The notes under the pieces were generated by a model. That model was not told where the DNA came from and searched no databases. It saw only the letters and a list, made by a program, of their open reading frames with translations. The position numbers and the translations under genes are program-made. Positions 48,965-59,848 of a stretch of DNA of 64,000 bases are shown in pieces. The DNA lies in NCBI GenBank assembly GCA_025738555.1, contig JAOVFP010000002.1:5084001-5148000 (forward strand), read 5' to 3'. Source of the DNA: Cyathus striatus. Taxonomy: Eukaryota; Basidiomycota; Agaricomycetes; Agaricales; Nidulariaceae. Positions within the stretch are counted from its first letter, which is position 1, and each line of letters begins with the position of its first letter.

Positions 48965-49710
48965 CATATGCAATACAGTTGACCTCGACTCAGCGTAGTT
49001 CACGACACACAAAAAAGTGAGCATAAGGCAACGATGAACCACCCGCATTCTGGAAGTTGCAGGTGTCATTGAAGGAAGCCTTTTATGCATCACAGAAGTC
49101 CTCAGTAACAGAACGGAGTGTGGTCATTCCAGCGATATGCATGGTCACAGGTTCTGAATAACCTTGTCATCCTGAATGTATGAGCGGCCGATCTTCTAAA
49201 GGTTTCCGGTGGTACTGCTGTTGTTAAGTGAGAAATAGAGGGTCAGAGATGGCACATTTGGCACCACTGTATTTCATGAGACATTGGACTGTACGAGTGT
49301 GGGCGGTGAATGCAGCTTTGTCTTGATTGGCCTCCCATGGCCAGGCACCAGTTCCAGCGTTAGGCTGGGTGTGTGAGATGCTTTATCGTTAGTCTACAGC
49401 ATAAAAGTCAGCATGGTTATAGGAATGTATGGATTCAGAAAACTAACTTCTCCATTAATGATCTTGATATCATGAGGGTACTAAGAGTCGCAGCAACTGG
49501 CACCAGCCCGGGTTCTATGCCATACCACAACCAGAGTCCACATCAGAGAAGTAGAGGGCTCCGTTGAGACCGCAAGGAAGGCTGGAAAGGTCAGCGTCAA
49601 AAGTGAACTCCTGGTTCAGGAGCTTGAAAACCTCATACTCAGTGGGCAAGTTAAGAAGGTGGAGGGGGGGAACCAATGTTCTCGTTCGCACCAGTAGTGA
49701 TGAACTTGAG
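48965..49710 (-). pseudogene. GH7 cellobiohydrolase/endoglucanase fragment
   Basis: Secreted cellulase relic. Order on the minus strand: [13 protein letters not shown], then in another frame [30 protein letters not shown] and SDVDSGCG (49,530-49,690); GTGAWPWEANQDKAAF and MKYSGAKCA (49,260-49,370); RSYIQDDKVIQN (49,150-49,190); and GMTTLRSVTEDFCDA with TCNFQNAGG (49,030-49,110). These follow the family order. In-frame stops and frame changes separate every block, and the catalytic ExDxxE segment is not found. The N-terminal part with the signal peptide has been replaced by repeat sequence above 49,720. Confidence 0.85.
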
Positions 49711-49721
49711 AATTACCGCTA

Positions 49722-50150
49722 GATCGAAAAAACCAATAGCGGCCCAAGGAAGGCGCAGATCTTGTCCTTACTAGGGAAGTGCAACTTAGCATGCAAACAA
49801 TGCGCTGCATAAGTCATACAATCCTCGTAAGTGGAGACTACTGCTCATGGGCGTCCCAAGCAGTATCTTGAAACTGAAAAAAAACCAATAGTGGCTCCAG
49901 GAAAGCATAGATCTCATTCTTACTAGGGAAGTACAACTTAGCATGCAGACAATGCGCTGTGTAAGTCATACAACCCTCATAAGTGGAGACTATTGCTCAG
50001 GGCATCCAAAGCAGTATCTTGGGACTGTAACCAATAGCCGCCAAAGTGAGAGTGAGGAAGGCGTAGATCTCGTTCGTACTAGGGAGGTGTGGCTTGGCAT
50101 GCAAGCAGTGCGCTGCATAGGTCATACAATCCACATAAGTGTGCATATCT
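49722..50150. repeat. Three imperfect tandem repeats of about 140-150 bp
   Basis: Each unit begins near ACCAATAG, contains CTAGGGA(A/G)GT, the 20-bp core GCATGCAAACAATGCGCTGC or close variants, GTCATACAA and the beginning of CATAAGTG, and ends near AAGCAGTATCTTG. Units start near 49,729, 49,884 and 50,030. Divergence between units is visible but modest. Confidence 0.8.
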
Positions 50151-50325
50151 GGATGGCATTGCTTTACAGCTAGGAAGCTGGAGGATAACGAAGCATTATA
50201 GGATATCGGTGTTTGCTCACCTAAAGTTTCAGGACTTGCAGGTCCCAAAGCAGTCCCTGGAGTCCACCTGCTCGCATGGTTGTGAGTCGACAGTAGTGCT
50301 GGAGCTTCCGCTAAAGACATTCTAG

Positions 50326-50355
50326 CAGGTCAGGTCAGGTCAGGTCAGGTCAGGT
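50326..50355 (+). repeat. CAGGT pentanucleotide microsatellite, six units
   Basis: Six perfect tandem copies of CAGGT followed by a degenerate CGGTG. Confidence 0.95.
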
Positions 50356-50653
50356 CGGTGGGGGAAACATTCGAGAACTCACATGTTTCTAAACATGACC
50401 TTCAAGGCATATGCCTGTCATCCCCTCTACAGCTCGCTCATAAATCCTAATTCTGGCTTCAGGCCTTCAGGATGCACTCATTGCTGGACACATAGTGCTT
50501 CTGCATTCTCCGAGTAGTGCCAGCAAATCCTTCGCCCGTGATCATTACTCGCAGTAGGACTTAGCATGCAAGCAGTGCGCTGCATAAGCCATACTGACGC
50601 TGGGAAGTAATGCTATAGAGCACCTATGTGTTTGGTCAGGACACAACTTAATC

Positions 50654-50886
50654 GATGGCGATTCACTTATGAGACAGTCATAACATCCAAGTTGCAAGGA
50701 GACTCTAGCTATAGCATGCAAACAATGCGCTGCTTAAGCCCTTTTCAGATACTACACGGGGCAGACAATGCCGCCAATTGCAATGCTAATATTCTGGTTG
50801 CTTTTAACAAGCTGCAATTGCAAGCAGCGGTGGCTAGCCAATAGCTAGTGCGGCAGTCCTACATTACAATTATTTGGTGATACTGA
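50654..50886 (+). repeat. Dispersed direct repeat, copy 1
   Basis: Begins GATGGCGATTCACTTATGAG, includes the core GCATGCAAACAATGCGCTGC at 50,714 and ends near ACAATTATTTGGTGATACTG. The same order recurs at 51,387-51,583. Confidence 0.8.
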
Positions 50887-51386
50887 TTTGTTTGTTCATG
50901 ACGGCTCTGCCAAATATAGCCCAAGTTCGTGTACCAAATTCCCAGTTGCAATACTGATAAGTAATCGATTTCATATTAAGTAATGTTGTAACGTAGTAAG
51001 TATCAAATTTAAAAGTTAGCAGATTTTCTACATTCTGAAGCCATGTTAAATGAGGATCTCGATGGCCCATAATCTGGTAAGCTACAACCTGAAACTGAGA
51101 TACTTTCTTGTCCAGTGGTATTTCCATCTGAAAATCCAAACATCGTCAGCTCACAATCCAGCTCCGAATTTATACTTTGTTCAGCATCTATTGCTAGCAA
51201 ATCTGATTGAAAATACGATCCACCAGTGTTTGAGTTCTCCTCGGATGATTCAACGCTACTATCACCTGTCCTGAAGAACGATATATAAAGATGTGTTCCA
51301 ATCACAACTGCATTGCAAACAATCATTGCTACTGAGACCTGCAGTATCAACACTAATAAGTATCAGTCACAACTGTCGATTATCAT
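50870..51386. other. Spacer between the two dispersed repeat copies
   Basis: A minus-strand frame at 51,009-51,353 starts with a hydrophobic stretch (ILQVSVAMIVCNAVVIGTHL) and continues Ser-rich, but it has no family signature. I do not call a gene. Confidence 0.3.
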
Positions 51387-51583
51387 CGATGGCGATTCAC
51401 TTACGAGACAGTCATAACATCCAAGTTGCAAGGAGACCCTAGCTATAGCATGCAAACAATGCGCTGCTAAAGCCTTTCACAAATACTACACAGGGCAGAC
51501 AGTGCTGCCAATGCATTAAGTTGCGTTTACAAGCTGGCTGCTGCAGGCAGCGGACTGTGACAATTATTTGGTTATATTGATTT
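51387..51583 (+). repeat. Dispersed direct repeat, copy 2
   Basis: Matches 50,654-50,886 through GATGGCGATTCACTTACGAG, ACATCCAAGTTGCAAGGAGA, the 20-bp core at 51,448 and CAATTATTTGGTTATATTGA, with small indels. The two copies bracket about 500 bp. Confidence 0.8.
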
Positions 51584-51996
51584 CCAAAGTATACTGGTAT
51601 ACAGTTGTCAATAGCAGCTAAGTACGCTTCACGCGTGATCATGCATCATGCCTTTTCACACCCGAACTACTTATATGATCATGAGTGACCATAAGTAATT
51701 ATTAAGTATAGTAGAGGGATCTTTCAATATACTTAATTACAATTACTTATATAATTGACCCACAGTACTTAGATTTATGGCTTGCATGTACACTAGCTTA
51801 TATACATAATATACCTGAGAAATCCAGTACAAGTACTTAGAAGAGGCTGTTGCACTGCTATGTAAATGTTTGAACTATCCATCAATCAACCTTAGCTCCG
51901 TAGAGTCATCTCCGCCAGTAATATCATGTTGTAGAGCTGCAGTTATAACACTATACATAACACATTAAGCAAGTCGCTATCTTAAAGTAACGGTAC

Positions 51997-53681
51997 TCAC
52001 TCTTGGACCTCTTGACCAACTCCAAAATCCCATGCTTCATCTGTTGGTTGAATGAAAAAGTCAACGTCGTTCCACCTAGAAAGCCAGTTGGAGTTATAGG
52101 CACATCTAGGAAGGCCAGCTACAAAACGTCTGCTAAGACTATATCTTGGCTGTGACGCATTAGAAACATGAATTCGTGGATATGATCCTCTCATATCGCC
52201 GGTCCTTCTCCTTCTCTTAATGTGATACAGGGAGTCTGCACATTGGAGAAGATGGGTAATACTCGCAGCCCTCCATTTGGGCTGTAAAACCACATAACGG
52301 GGATGGATACCAGTGAGAGAGTTGGTTGGATTTGCGACAATGTCTGCATCTGATTCATCGCTAGACATTCCTGCCGCCCCGAGATGCTGGAGCTTAGGTA
52401 TATGTACCCTTAGTATCAGGTGCTTTTCGAAGATCTCCAAACGCCTATGAAATCTCTGCTGAACGGTTAACAAAAATCTTAAATCTAACAGTGGTGGCAC
52501 ATTACAGATGATTCTCTCTGCCAACGCCAATTTATCTGATACATCAATATCCTACTATCTGATGTCCCTTGAAGAGAGTAATACCGTCTTTTGAGATACT
52601 TTAGGTGGCCGTGGAATCTCCTGGTGATATCTAGAATGACGTCACAGGATAATGGGATCTGGTGAGTATCACAGAAATGTGTCGTGAAGACTACCGCGGC
52701 TGAGACATTCCATGCACTCTTAGGTCCATTGTGAAGATCTACCTTAAAATCGCCAATCTGACAGGAGGGAGGAAAGTCCTCTATTCGTCCGTCTCCTACC
52801 CTCGCACAGTAGGCATTAACTTCATTGACGGTGGCAGAGTACCCAAGGACATTAATACCCATTAGATCTTCGAAGTGGTCGCGAATAGATTTCTAAAATT
52901 TGTCAGCCTGCGAGTTCAATACAAAGAGTTATATGTTCCTCACAGCCACTCCATTATCTGCTGCCGACTGCCGCTTTGGAAGTCCACTCAGCCTTGGAGG
53001 TCTTCTAGCAGATGAGTATTGTTCGCGTGCAGAACCGGTAGGCCTAGGCTGCGACAATCGTTGGCTAGGAGAGTCATGATTAAGAGCTGCTTGAGCAGCT
53101 CCAGAACTCTCAGGGACAGAGGAAAGAGTACTCCTGGCAATGGTTGAGTACAAGTTATTGAACAAGCCCGTAATATGACTATTCAACCAGTCAAATTGAC
53201 TATCAAGTTCACTGCAGGTAATGTAACGTTCGTTGCCCGGTGTGTCCTCTGTATCAGAACGAATGTTGGCAGGTTGATGACCTTCATCTTCATAATCTGC
53301 ATCATAATTTTCTTCATATAATGCATCACTGTGGTTCGAAATATTAATGTTTAAGGGACTGTCTAATGGAGACAAGATGTTTAACTTCGAAAAATTGTCC
53401 CCTGCGGCAGGACTTCGACCCGTTTGCTCAGAACTGCCACAATTGTGAGATGCAGGTTTAGAGCTTCTGGCGACTTGAGATTTACCAGCTGCATAAGCCG
53501 ATGTGTATTGAAAATGTATCGGCTGCCAGCTTGGTATTGCTGGAGATACATGGGTTTCAGGATTTCTTAAGTGACCAGAAGGTGAAATCCCGAGGAGGTT
53601 CTGATTCAGAGGTGATGTGGGATGTTCCAGAGATGATACATCGGGTACGATCGTCATGGGGGTCGAACTGGTATACCCCAC
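51997..53681 (-). CDS. Unrecognised fungal protein, probably one gene with a frame break
   Basis: Exon 1 (from about 53,681) encodes a Ser/Pro-rich region with an acidic patch and the segment ELDSQFDWLNSHITGLFNNL. A 49-nt intron with GTGAGG donor joins it to KSIRDHFEDLMGINVLGYSA and FHGHLKYLKRRYYSL. A frame change near 52,545 leads to ALAERIICNVPPLLDLRFLL, HIPKLQHLGAAGMSSDESDA, YVVLQPKWRAASITHLLQCA and RGSYPRIHVSNASQPRYSLS, ending near 51,997. Proteins with a GMSSDE motif followed by a conserved PxWR segment recur in agaricomycete genomes, often near transposons in my recollection. No function is known to me. The start is uncertain: a minus-strand exon at about 53,905-53,958 may belong to it. 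Confidence 0.55.
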
Positions 53682-53699
53682 AGGCTGTCTTTCTGGAGC

Positions 53700-54478
53700 T
53701 CAAACAGGCGTACAGTGGCTATCATGTACGGGAGAATGATGCACGGTACCACCTGGTACAGCTAGTTAGTTCGCAATAAGAACTGGATATAGATCACAAA
53801 CCCAATGCTGTTTGGACAAGTGAAGCGACATTCACAGGCCTGGAAATTTGACCTTGTATGGCTCGGTATCACTCTAAGTACAAGCATCCGGCGCGATTTA
53901 CTCACTGAATGCAGCTTGAATGATCGAAGTACTGTCTCCTCTCGATCTGAGCGCATCAACTAATAGCGCTCTTCTACCATGTCGGTCTACAAATTTAAAA
54001 GCAGCAGTAGCAGTGGAAGGACTAGTAGGAGGTACTGTGGTGAATTGAGTCCTAACGTCAAAGGCGATGATGTGAAAAACAAATGCGTATCATGTTGTAA
54101 CGACTGCGGGGACGATACACGGCTTCTGGTGTCTTGCCAATGCCCTCCTCCACTAACAGCAGTACTGAGACTTGGGCTTGATGGGACAGGCATCGCGATA
54201 TTGGGATTTAGCCTTTGTGTCTCCTGGGGTACTACTCATTGTACATATACTTATGTAGCTCACTGGAACCATGAGGTTCAGCATAGACTGCTGTCGTTTC
54301 GAAAACATGAGGCATATAGCAAAACTTGATGGAGTGGAAATATTACGGATTTTAGCTCTTATTGATCAATGGCAAAAAAAAACTTATATTACACATGGTA
54401 TTAAAGTCCATGAAATAACAAGTTTAAATATTGTACATACATCTTCAATTCCAAGATCAATATGCATGAATTATTTGC
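53700..54478. other. Intergenic region between two unrecognised genes
   Basis: About 780 bp. A plus-strand frame at 53,979-54,329 contains a small cysteine cluster (CVSCCNDCGDD), but no splice or family support. A possible upstream exon of the 51,997-53,681 gene lies on the minus strand at 53,905-53,958. Confidence 0.35.
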
Positions 54479-57322
54479 CTAGGCGGTGGATGCTTGTCGA
54501 GCTGCGCATTCTGCTTGTTTCTTTGCTATGAAATCCTGCTCTTTGCGATTAAGAGCAGCCAGCTCGTTGGGAGTAATCGTATCAAGAATCTCCCAAAAGG
54601 GTCTACCGAACCGGCAGATAAGAGAATTGTGACATCCGCCTCGATGCTGGACCTTACGACACGCCTGAGAATTCTGATCGGGAGTACCTGCAGGAATATT
54701 GGACCCTCTGGCACTAGTACTAGTACTTATGGGATCTACAGATACAGGAGATAACAAGCAGGAGGGGCCTGGATTTGGAGTTCCTGAAGCTGACGCTTCG
54801 GACACCATCATTGCAGCGGAAGAGGACTGGTCACAAGAAAGTAGAGCAGCTGCGTCATCATCACCGACATCGATATCCATAAATCCAGTACTGGAGATAT
54901 CTAACTCCATAGCTTCATCAACTACCATTGTTGAACTAGATGATAGCTCCGTCGAATTAGAGCTGCATTCAATTGCAGAAGTTTCCTGCTCACTGCAGGC
55001 GGTGTAGAGACTCTCGTTGGGGGGAATATCATTTTGACCTACAGATACATCATGAACCAGAGGACCTTCGCTATTGTCCAAGCCGGGTTCAGATGTAATG
55101 GCAGTGACCACTGATTCTGTGATATTGTCTGCTAACACAATATGAGATAGAAGTTTAGTAACATCACTCTGCGGTGGAGTGTTCTCGCAAACATTGCTGC
55201 TACCCATTTCCTCCTCAGCCAAATTCAGAACGGCGCCTTGTTCATCTTGCAGAGAAGACTGAGAACCTAAAAGAACACGTCCCCTCTCAACAGGCAGACA
55301 CAGATCAACTGAAATACCAACTTCATCGGGTAAAGAAGACTGAGAAACTTGTGATAATGCACTTCTGCTCTTGATAGGCCGACAAGCTGCCACTGAAAGT
55401 ACAAGATCAATATGTTCTTTGCAAGGATGAGGGGTGTAATACGCCCATGATGATGGCTGACGTTTACAGCTGGGCACACGGTTGGCCATAGACCAGTAGG
55501 AGAAAGTAGGCAATGGGATGCCATATAGTTTGTCATCGTAGTACACTTTTTGGTCCACTTTGACAGGTTCAATAAAGTGCAGCTTGCGCCCAAGATGACG
55601 ATCCCAGACAACATGTGCCCCAGCTTTCAAACGCTTGAGAGGAGGCTCGCAATCATTGACATCCCCTCCATCCCCTCCTTCGTAGTCATCGTCATCTGAG
55701 CTATTGTATCCATAATCCTGTGCTTCAGAACTACTCTTGGAACGAGCCACCATAATGGTAGATTGCTTCATGGAGTCCGGAACATTGCCTACAAATAAGT
55801 TCTCCGGATCTTCCTCAAAGAAGCATTCCCAAGTAGTTTTCTTCTTAAGCTTCTTCTCCGACATTCGACCACTTCCACCACCAGGAGGCAGACGAGATTT
55901 GGGTCCATATGAAATGACTGGTGGAACCCAGAAAGCAATACCGTTTTCTTCTATCAGCTGACCAGTTTTACTACCTTCAATTGCAAATATTGCATCCGCC
56001 TGCTTCTTATTGTCTACAGTGGGAATTAAGTTCCAGCTGTCTCTGCTTTCATGCATGCGGCTTTGTCCCCTGTTACACCAATCAGAAACCACTTTCTGAG
56101 CCCAGGAAGACGATTTACTACTATCGTCTTGTCCATGAACTTCAAGGATGGAGCAATGTGTAGCTGATCCGAAGGGAAGAAGATGTTTGTCCCCAGAGTT
56201 TGCATTAAAAATCTCGATGTAAGGATTACCAGTGGAATTCAAGACCATCGCTGGAGTTCCTTCAGCGAAATCTTGGTACCATGTAACTGGACGTCTGTCC
56301 TCGATACCAGGATTGGCAACTGGAAAATCTTCATCCTCAACAAGCTGATGAATAAAGTAAACTGGTACCGCGGCAGTCTGCAGCAGCCACATAACATCTA
56401 TGGCCATTGCTCCATTTGCCCAAACACCGATGCGCTGCTGGTCAACTGGCAGAATGGTTGTAAGTGGTCCATTATGACGTTGTGGCAGATACTGCATCAG
56501 CGTTAGCCAAGCCTCCATCTCTCTCAAGCCACGCTGAATGGCAGTTAGCCTTTCAACAAGAACACCATAGTCCCAGTATACTATGTCAGCCGTTAGCACT
56601 AGTGTACATATGTCTAGACTGCTAACACACCGTTCACTAACGAAGAGATACTATCTGGTAAAGGATAAGACGGGCGATGGGAAAGAACATAGTTGACGGC
56701 TCCATCTTGCCCGTGAACAGGACCACGAGTGTTCTGAACCTGATCCCACAACGACATTGCTCTAGTATGAAGTACAGATGCATACTTCTCATATAGTTGT
56801 CCCTTCCCTGGTTGCGAAGCCGAAGAAATCCACACCATTGGCAACGGAACAAGTTCAGGAAGAATATCGGCCCAGCGTAGCCCCTTGTAATCCAGCAGTG
56901 GTGACCTGCAGAACCCTAACCAAGGTTTTGAAATAGAGAATAGCTGCGGGTGGAGAGACCAGTCTCGGAGGCCAAGTCGTCCATCGGGATAAGGTGGTCC
57001 ATTATTCATGCCTTGAGGACCAAGTGGCGCATCCTTGTAAGCACCAGGGTAAAATTGGAATACATCGCTATTTGGCGACCAAAGTTCAAATAGCAATATG
57101 CACCTATATATAGTGCGAAATATCATGACCATAATGTTATACGGGTGAAAGAAAGGTCACATACCCGTCACTACAAGCCATCTTCACTCCTCTTCTCGAA
57201 ATAGCTTCGCCAGGTACATAAATGCTAAGTCCGTCATATACCTGAGAGCCCTGCCAATAAATCCAGTTCATGTCTGCATAGCGCCTTTGAAATTCAACTT
57301 TTATTGGCCGTTTTGAGGCCAT
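54479..57322 (-). CDS. Large unrecognised protein, about 900 residues, three exons
   Basis: The first supported ATG is 57322 (MASKRPIKVEFQRRYADMNW). Exon 1 joins exon 2 through a GTATGT intron (GMKMACSDG region to CILLFELWSPNSDVF), and exon 2 joins exon 3 through a 50-nt intron with a CTAAC branch site, giving VYWDYGVLVERLTAIQRGLR. Exon 3 is open for about 2.1 kb. Visible features are a Trp-rich N-terminal half (WQGSQVYDGLSIYVPGEAIS, WVPPVISYGPKSRLPPGGGS), a basic KKLKKKTTWECFFEEDPENL segment, an acidic DDDDYEGGDGGD patch, a PPLKRLK nuclear-localisation-like motif near residue 540, and a long Ser/Thr-rich C-terminal region ending in a charged helix. I recognise no catalytic motif. The intact long frame indicates recent selection or recent arrival. 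Confidence 0.65.
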
Positions 57323-57360
57323 CGAACTTGATTTGTTACAACACCGTTGGAAAATACGGC

Positions 57361-57600
57361 CAGGTAGAAGATGCTGCAAAAACTCAATATCTAGTTATGC
57401 GTCAGCGCACCACTAGTGTAAAGAGACAGCTTGAAAATGCAGGTAGGAGATGCTGCAACTGACTCGATATCTAGCTATGCAACAGCGCACCACTAGTAAA
57501 GAGACAGCTTCCAAACGCGGGTAAGATCTAAGACCGGAGTATTTGCTGCAATAACTCAGTACTCAGTATCTAGCTATGCGTCAGCGCACCACTAGAGTAC
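57361..57600. repeat. Three direct repeats of about 75-100 bp upstream of the 57,322 start
   Basis: The shared core TATCTAG(C/T)TATGC is followed by CAGCGCACCACTAG and occurs three times (near 57,389, 57,468 and 57,568), each preceded by a TGCTGCAA-type stretch, and the first two followed by AAGAGACAGCTT. They lie directly upstream of the proposed ATG of the large unknown gene and may be promoter repeats or an element end. Confidence 0.8.
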
Positions 57601-57829
57601 TAGACTAGAAAGAGATCGCGCAAGTAATATGAATCAAGCTGAGGGCTTACTTAGGACCACGATCAAAAAATGTTGTTGCGGTACTATTTAATTTTGTTTG
57701 CAGTTGTGTTGAAGCGATCCCATGTGATCATTCAATGGCTTCGATCTTATAATCACACATGTACATACAAGCAGTAATTAAATGTAAGTACATACTAATA
57801 TTACATCATCCCGCATTTTATGTATTTCG

Positions 57830-58540
57830 GTAGCGGGGCACCCAAATCACAAGCCTCTGTTGCTCTGCCAATAAACCTAAAATTAAAGACATTAGCATTC
57901 TCAGCAAGGAATAAGCAAAGAAATAGGTATTACAAAGAAACAGCTTCTTCAACCACATACAAGCTGGGTGATCGAGAAAGGTAATGAACTTGTGTCCCGA
58001 GGGTGAAGACAACAACTTCCCCCCTCCAAAGAGTCATCGGCTTGAGCCGTCTTAGGTACTCATTGGGGATGTGGTACAAGTGGTCACAGTAGCCCCAGAT
58101 GCTAAATGTGTAGTTTCACAGCACAATGATCATATGTACCCAATTTACATTAGGCCTCTGGAGGACATCGTCCAAGTCAACGTCCGTAATCGTCCCATCA
58201 GGTGCGCTCCGCGATCTGAATGTGCATGGCGTCGCTTTTGTTCCCTGTATCGGGAATAAGAGACCATTCACAGTGGTTGGCTAGAACACGTAGATTAGAT
58301 TCTCACATCGAGGACATGATATGGAACTTACCAAGTTAGGATGTTCCAGAGGGAGACTGCAAACTGGTTCCGAAACAGTATCTGTTCTCGCCATTATAGT
58401 ATGACCTGTCCCAGCAATAAACTCAGGTTCAGCAGATCCTCCATCAAATGTTGTCTATAGTAGGTGGAATAAAAGTTTAAGCAATATAGTATTAAGAAGG
58501 AACACTACTGACTATGGCATGTGGGAGAGGTAGACGAAGG
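57830..58540 (-). pseudogene. Unrecognised protein fragment A (tandem paralogue)
   Basis: Minus-strand exons read TTFDGGSAEPEFIAGTGHTI and SEPVCSLPLEHPNL. An intron with GTAAGT donor follows, then NGLLFPIQGTKATPCTFRSR, SAPDGTITDVDLDDVLQRPN and WVHMIIVL to a stop. Further on, LRRLKPMTLWRGEVVVFTLG and TQVHYLSRSPSLYVVEEAV continue in another frame at 57.95-58.08 kb. The blocks align with fragment B at 58,598-59,160, so the two are tandem copies. Function unknown. Frame breaks suggest a pseudogene, but missed introns are possible. Confidence 0.5.
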
Positions 58541-58597
58541 TCGTTTCACTCTGTTACTTTCGCGATGAATCTAAACAATCAAAATTGCAACTCAGAT

Positions 58598-59160
58598 CTA
58601 CGATGTAAGGATCTCCTTAGAATCACATGAGACATACATCATGGCACATTTGTTCATTATGCCCCTCCTAACATTTGGGGAGGAACAAAACAAATTTCTC
58701 GTTAAGGAGACCACGGCAAGCTCACCACACCAGAGTGTGGTGGGTTTTAGCTCCAGAAGGGCTTCATTGACAGGATCGAAGATGTGCTGGTACCCGTAAA
58801 CCTCAAAGCGTGCTGTACTGATGGTGATTCTCATAGTTATTACACCACACTGACCTCTCCTTCCATGGCCTGCTACTCTGGGAAATACACTGTCTAAATC
58901 CATGTGCAGTGCACGCCCTGGCGGAAGTCTCCTCGCACTAATATGGGGCTTAAAGTATTCCATTGCAGGTGCGCCTTGCAATGGGAATAAGAGTCTGTGG
59001 ACTCTTACTGTAGGATGGGTGGAAGGCCGGGTCTAAAGTCGAAACATTCGTATGAGACTTAATCGCGAGTTATCAATGAAACGTAAAGCTTACTGAGTTC
59101 AAGGAGGGAGCAAGAAGGCGCCCCCTAGTTGATGCACGAGCTCGAGGTCTAAGTGTAACC
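58598..59160 (-). CDS. Unrecognised protein fragment B (tandem paralogue)
   Basis: After an intron (GTAAGC donor near 59,094, acceptor near 59,034) the frame reads RVHRLLFPLQGAPAMEYFKP, RLPPGRALHMDLDSVFPRVA, FEVYGYQHIFDPVNEALLEL and KPTTLWCGELAVVSL, and ends at 58,598. It parallels fragment A: LLFPLQG/LLFPIQG, MDLDSVF/VDLDDVL and LKPTTLWCGELAVV/LKPMTLWRGEVVVF. The true start is not established. No known domain is recognised. Confidence 0.5.
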
Positions 59161-59848
59161 TATCGGATACTATCAGTAAATGTGATCAAATGTCAGTGAA
59201 GAAGAATGTGTTCACCATCTTAATGAAAAGGTAATGAAAGACTGATCTTGAAGCTGATCAATGGGGTTTGAACTTTGTGTCGATTAATCCACCTTATTAT
59301 ATAGGCAGTTATACATTATTACACACATGCGGCAGCAAATTAGTATCATGTAACTTGGTCGTCCATGTTATTGTGATCTAGAGTAATATTGGGCACCGGG
59401 GACCTGCAAGCACTTTACTTTTACTTGGCATTGGTTGATCACTAGATAACCGCATATCTCCTTCTGAGCAACAGTACCCTGCAACACCATGATTTCATAA
59501 TTAGCATCCATGTACGCATTATCAATGATCACAATGAGCGGGGCATGTTATAGGCCTCGCCGTACTCAGTCCCCTGGATCTATGGCCAATTGCACCAAAA
59601 TTTCCGAACTCCATACATGTGGCGAAAGTACTTACTGGAGATTAGTAGTCTTATACACACTGGCAAGCAAGATTCCGCAATTTGTTGTCACAAAGGGGAT
59701 ATGAGGCACGATGTTTGGATCTAGAAGCTGACATCCAGATAATGTACACGTTATTGTGGGGGTCCAGTGAAGCAACTTGATGTACAGCAACCAGCTTCAA
59801 TACTACGCACATCGGCTCTAGACAACTCTCTCTTCGTTATAATTCTTC
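59161..59848. other. Divergent region between fragment B and the WD40 gene
   Basis: About 690 bp of mixed composition, with no supported gene. It likely contains the promoter of the WD40 gene. Confidence 0.4.

Noticed and set aside
49722..51583. CRISPR-like array
   Set aside because: Repeats are imperfect, unequal in spacing and very long, and the genome is eukaryotic with no cas genes.
53979..54329. Small cysteine-rich protein on the plus strand
   Set aside because: The cysteine cluster is isolated, there is no signal peptide, and no promoter or splice support is visible.
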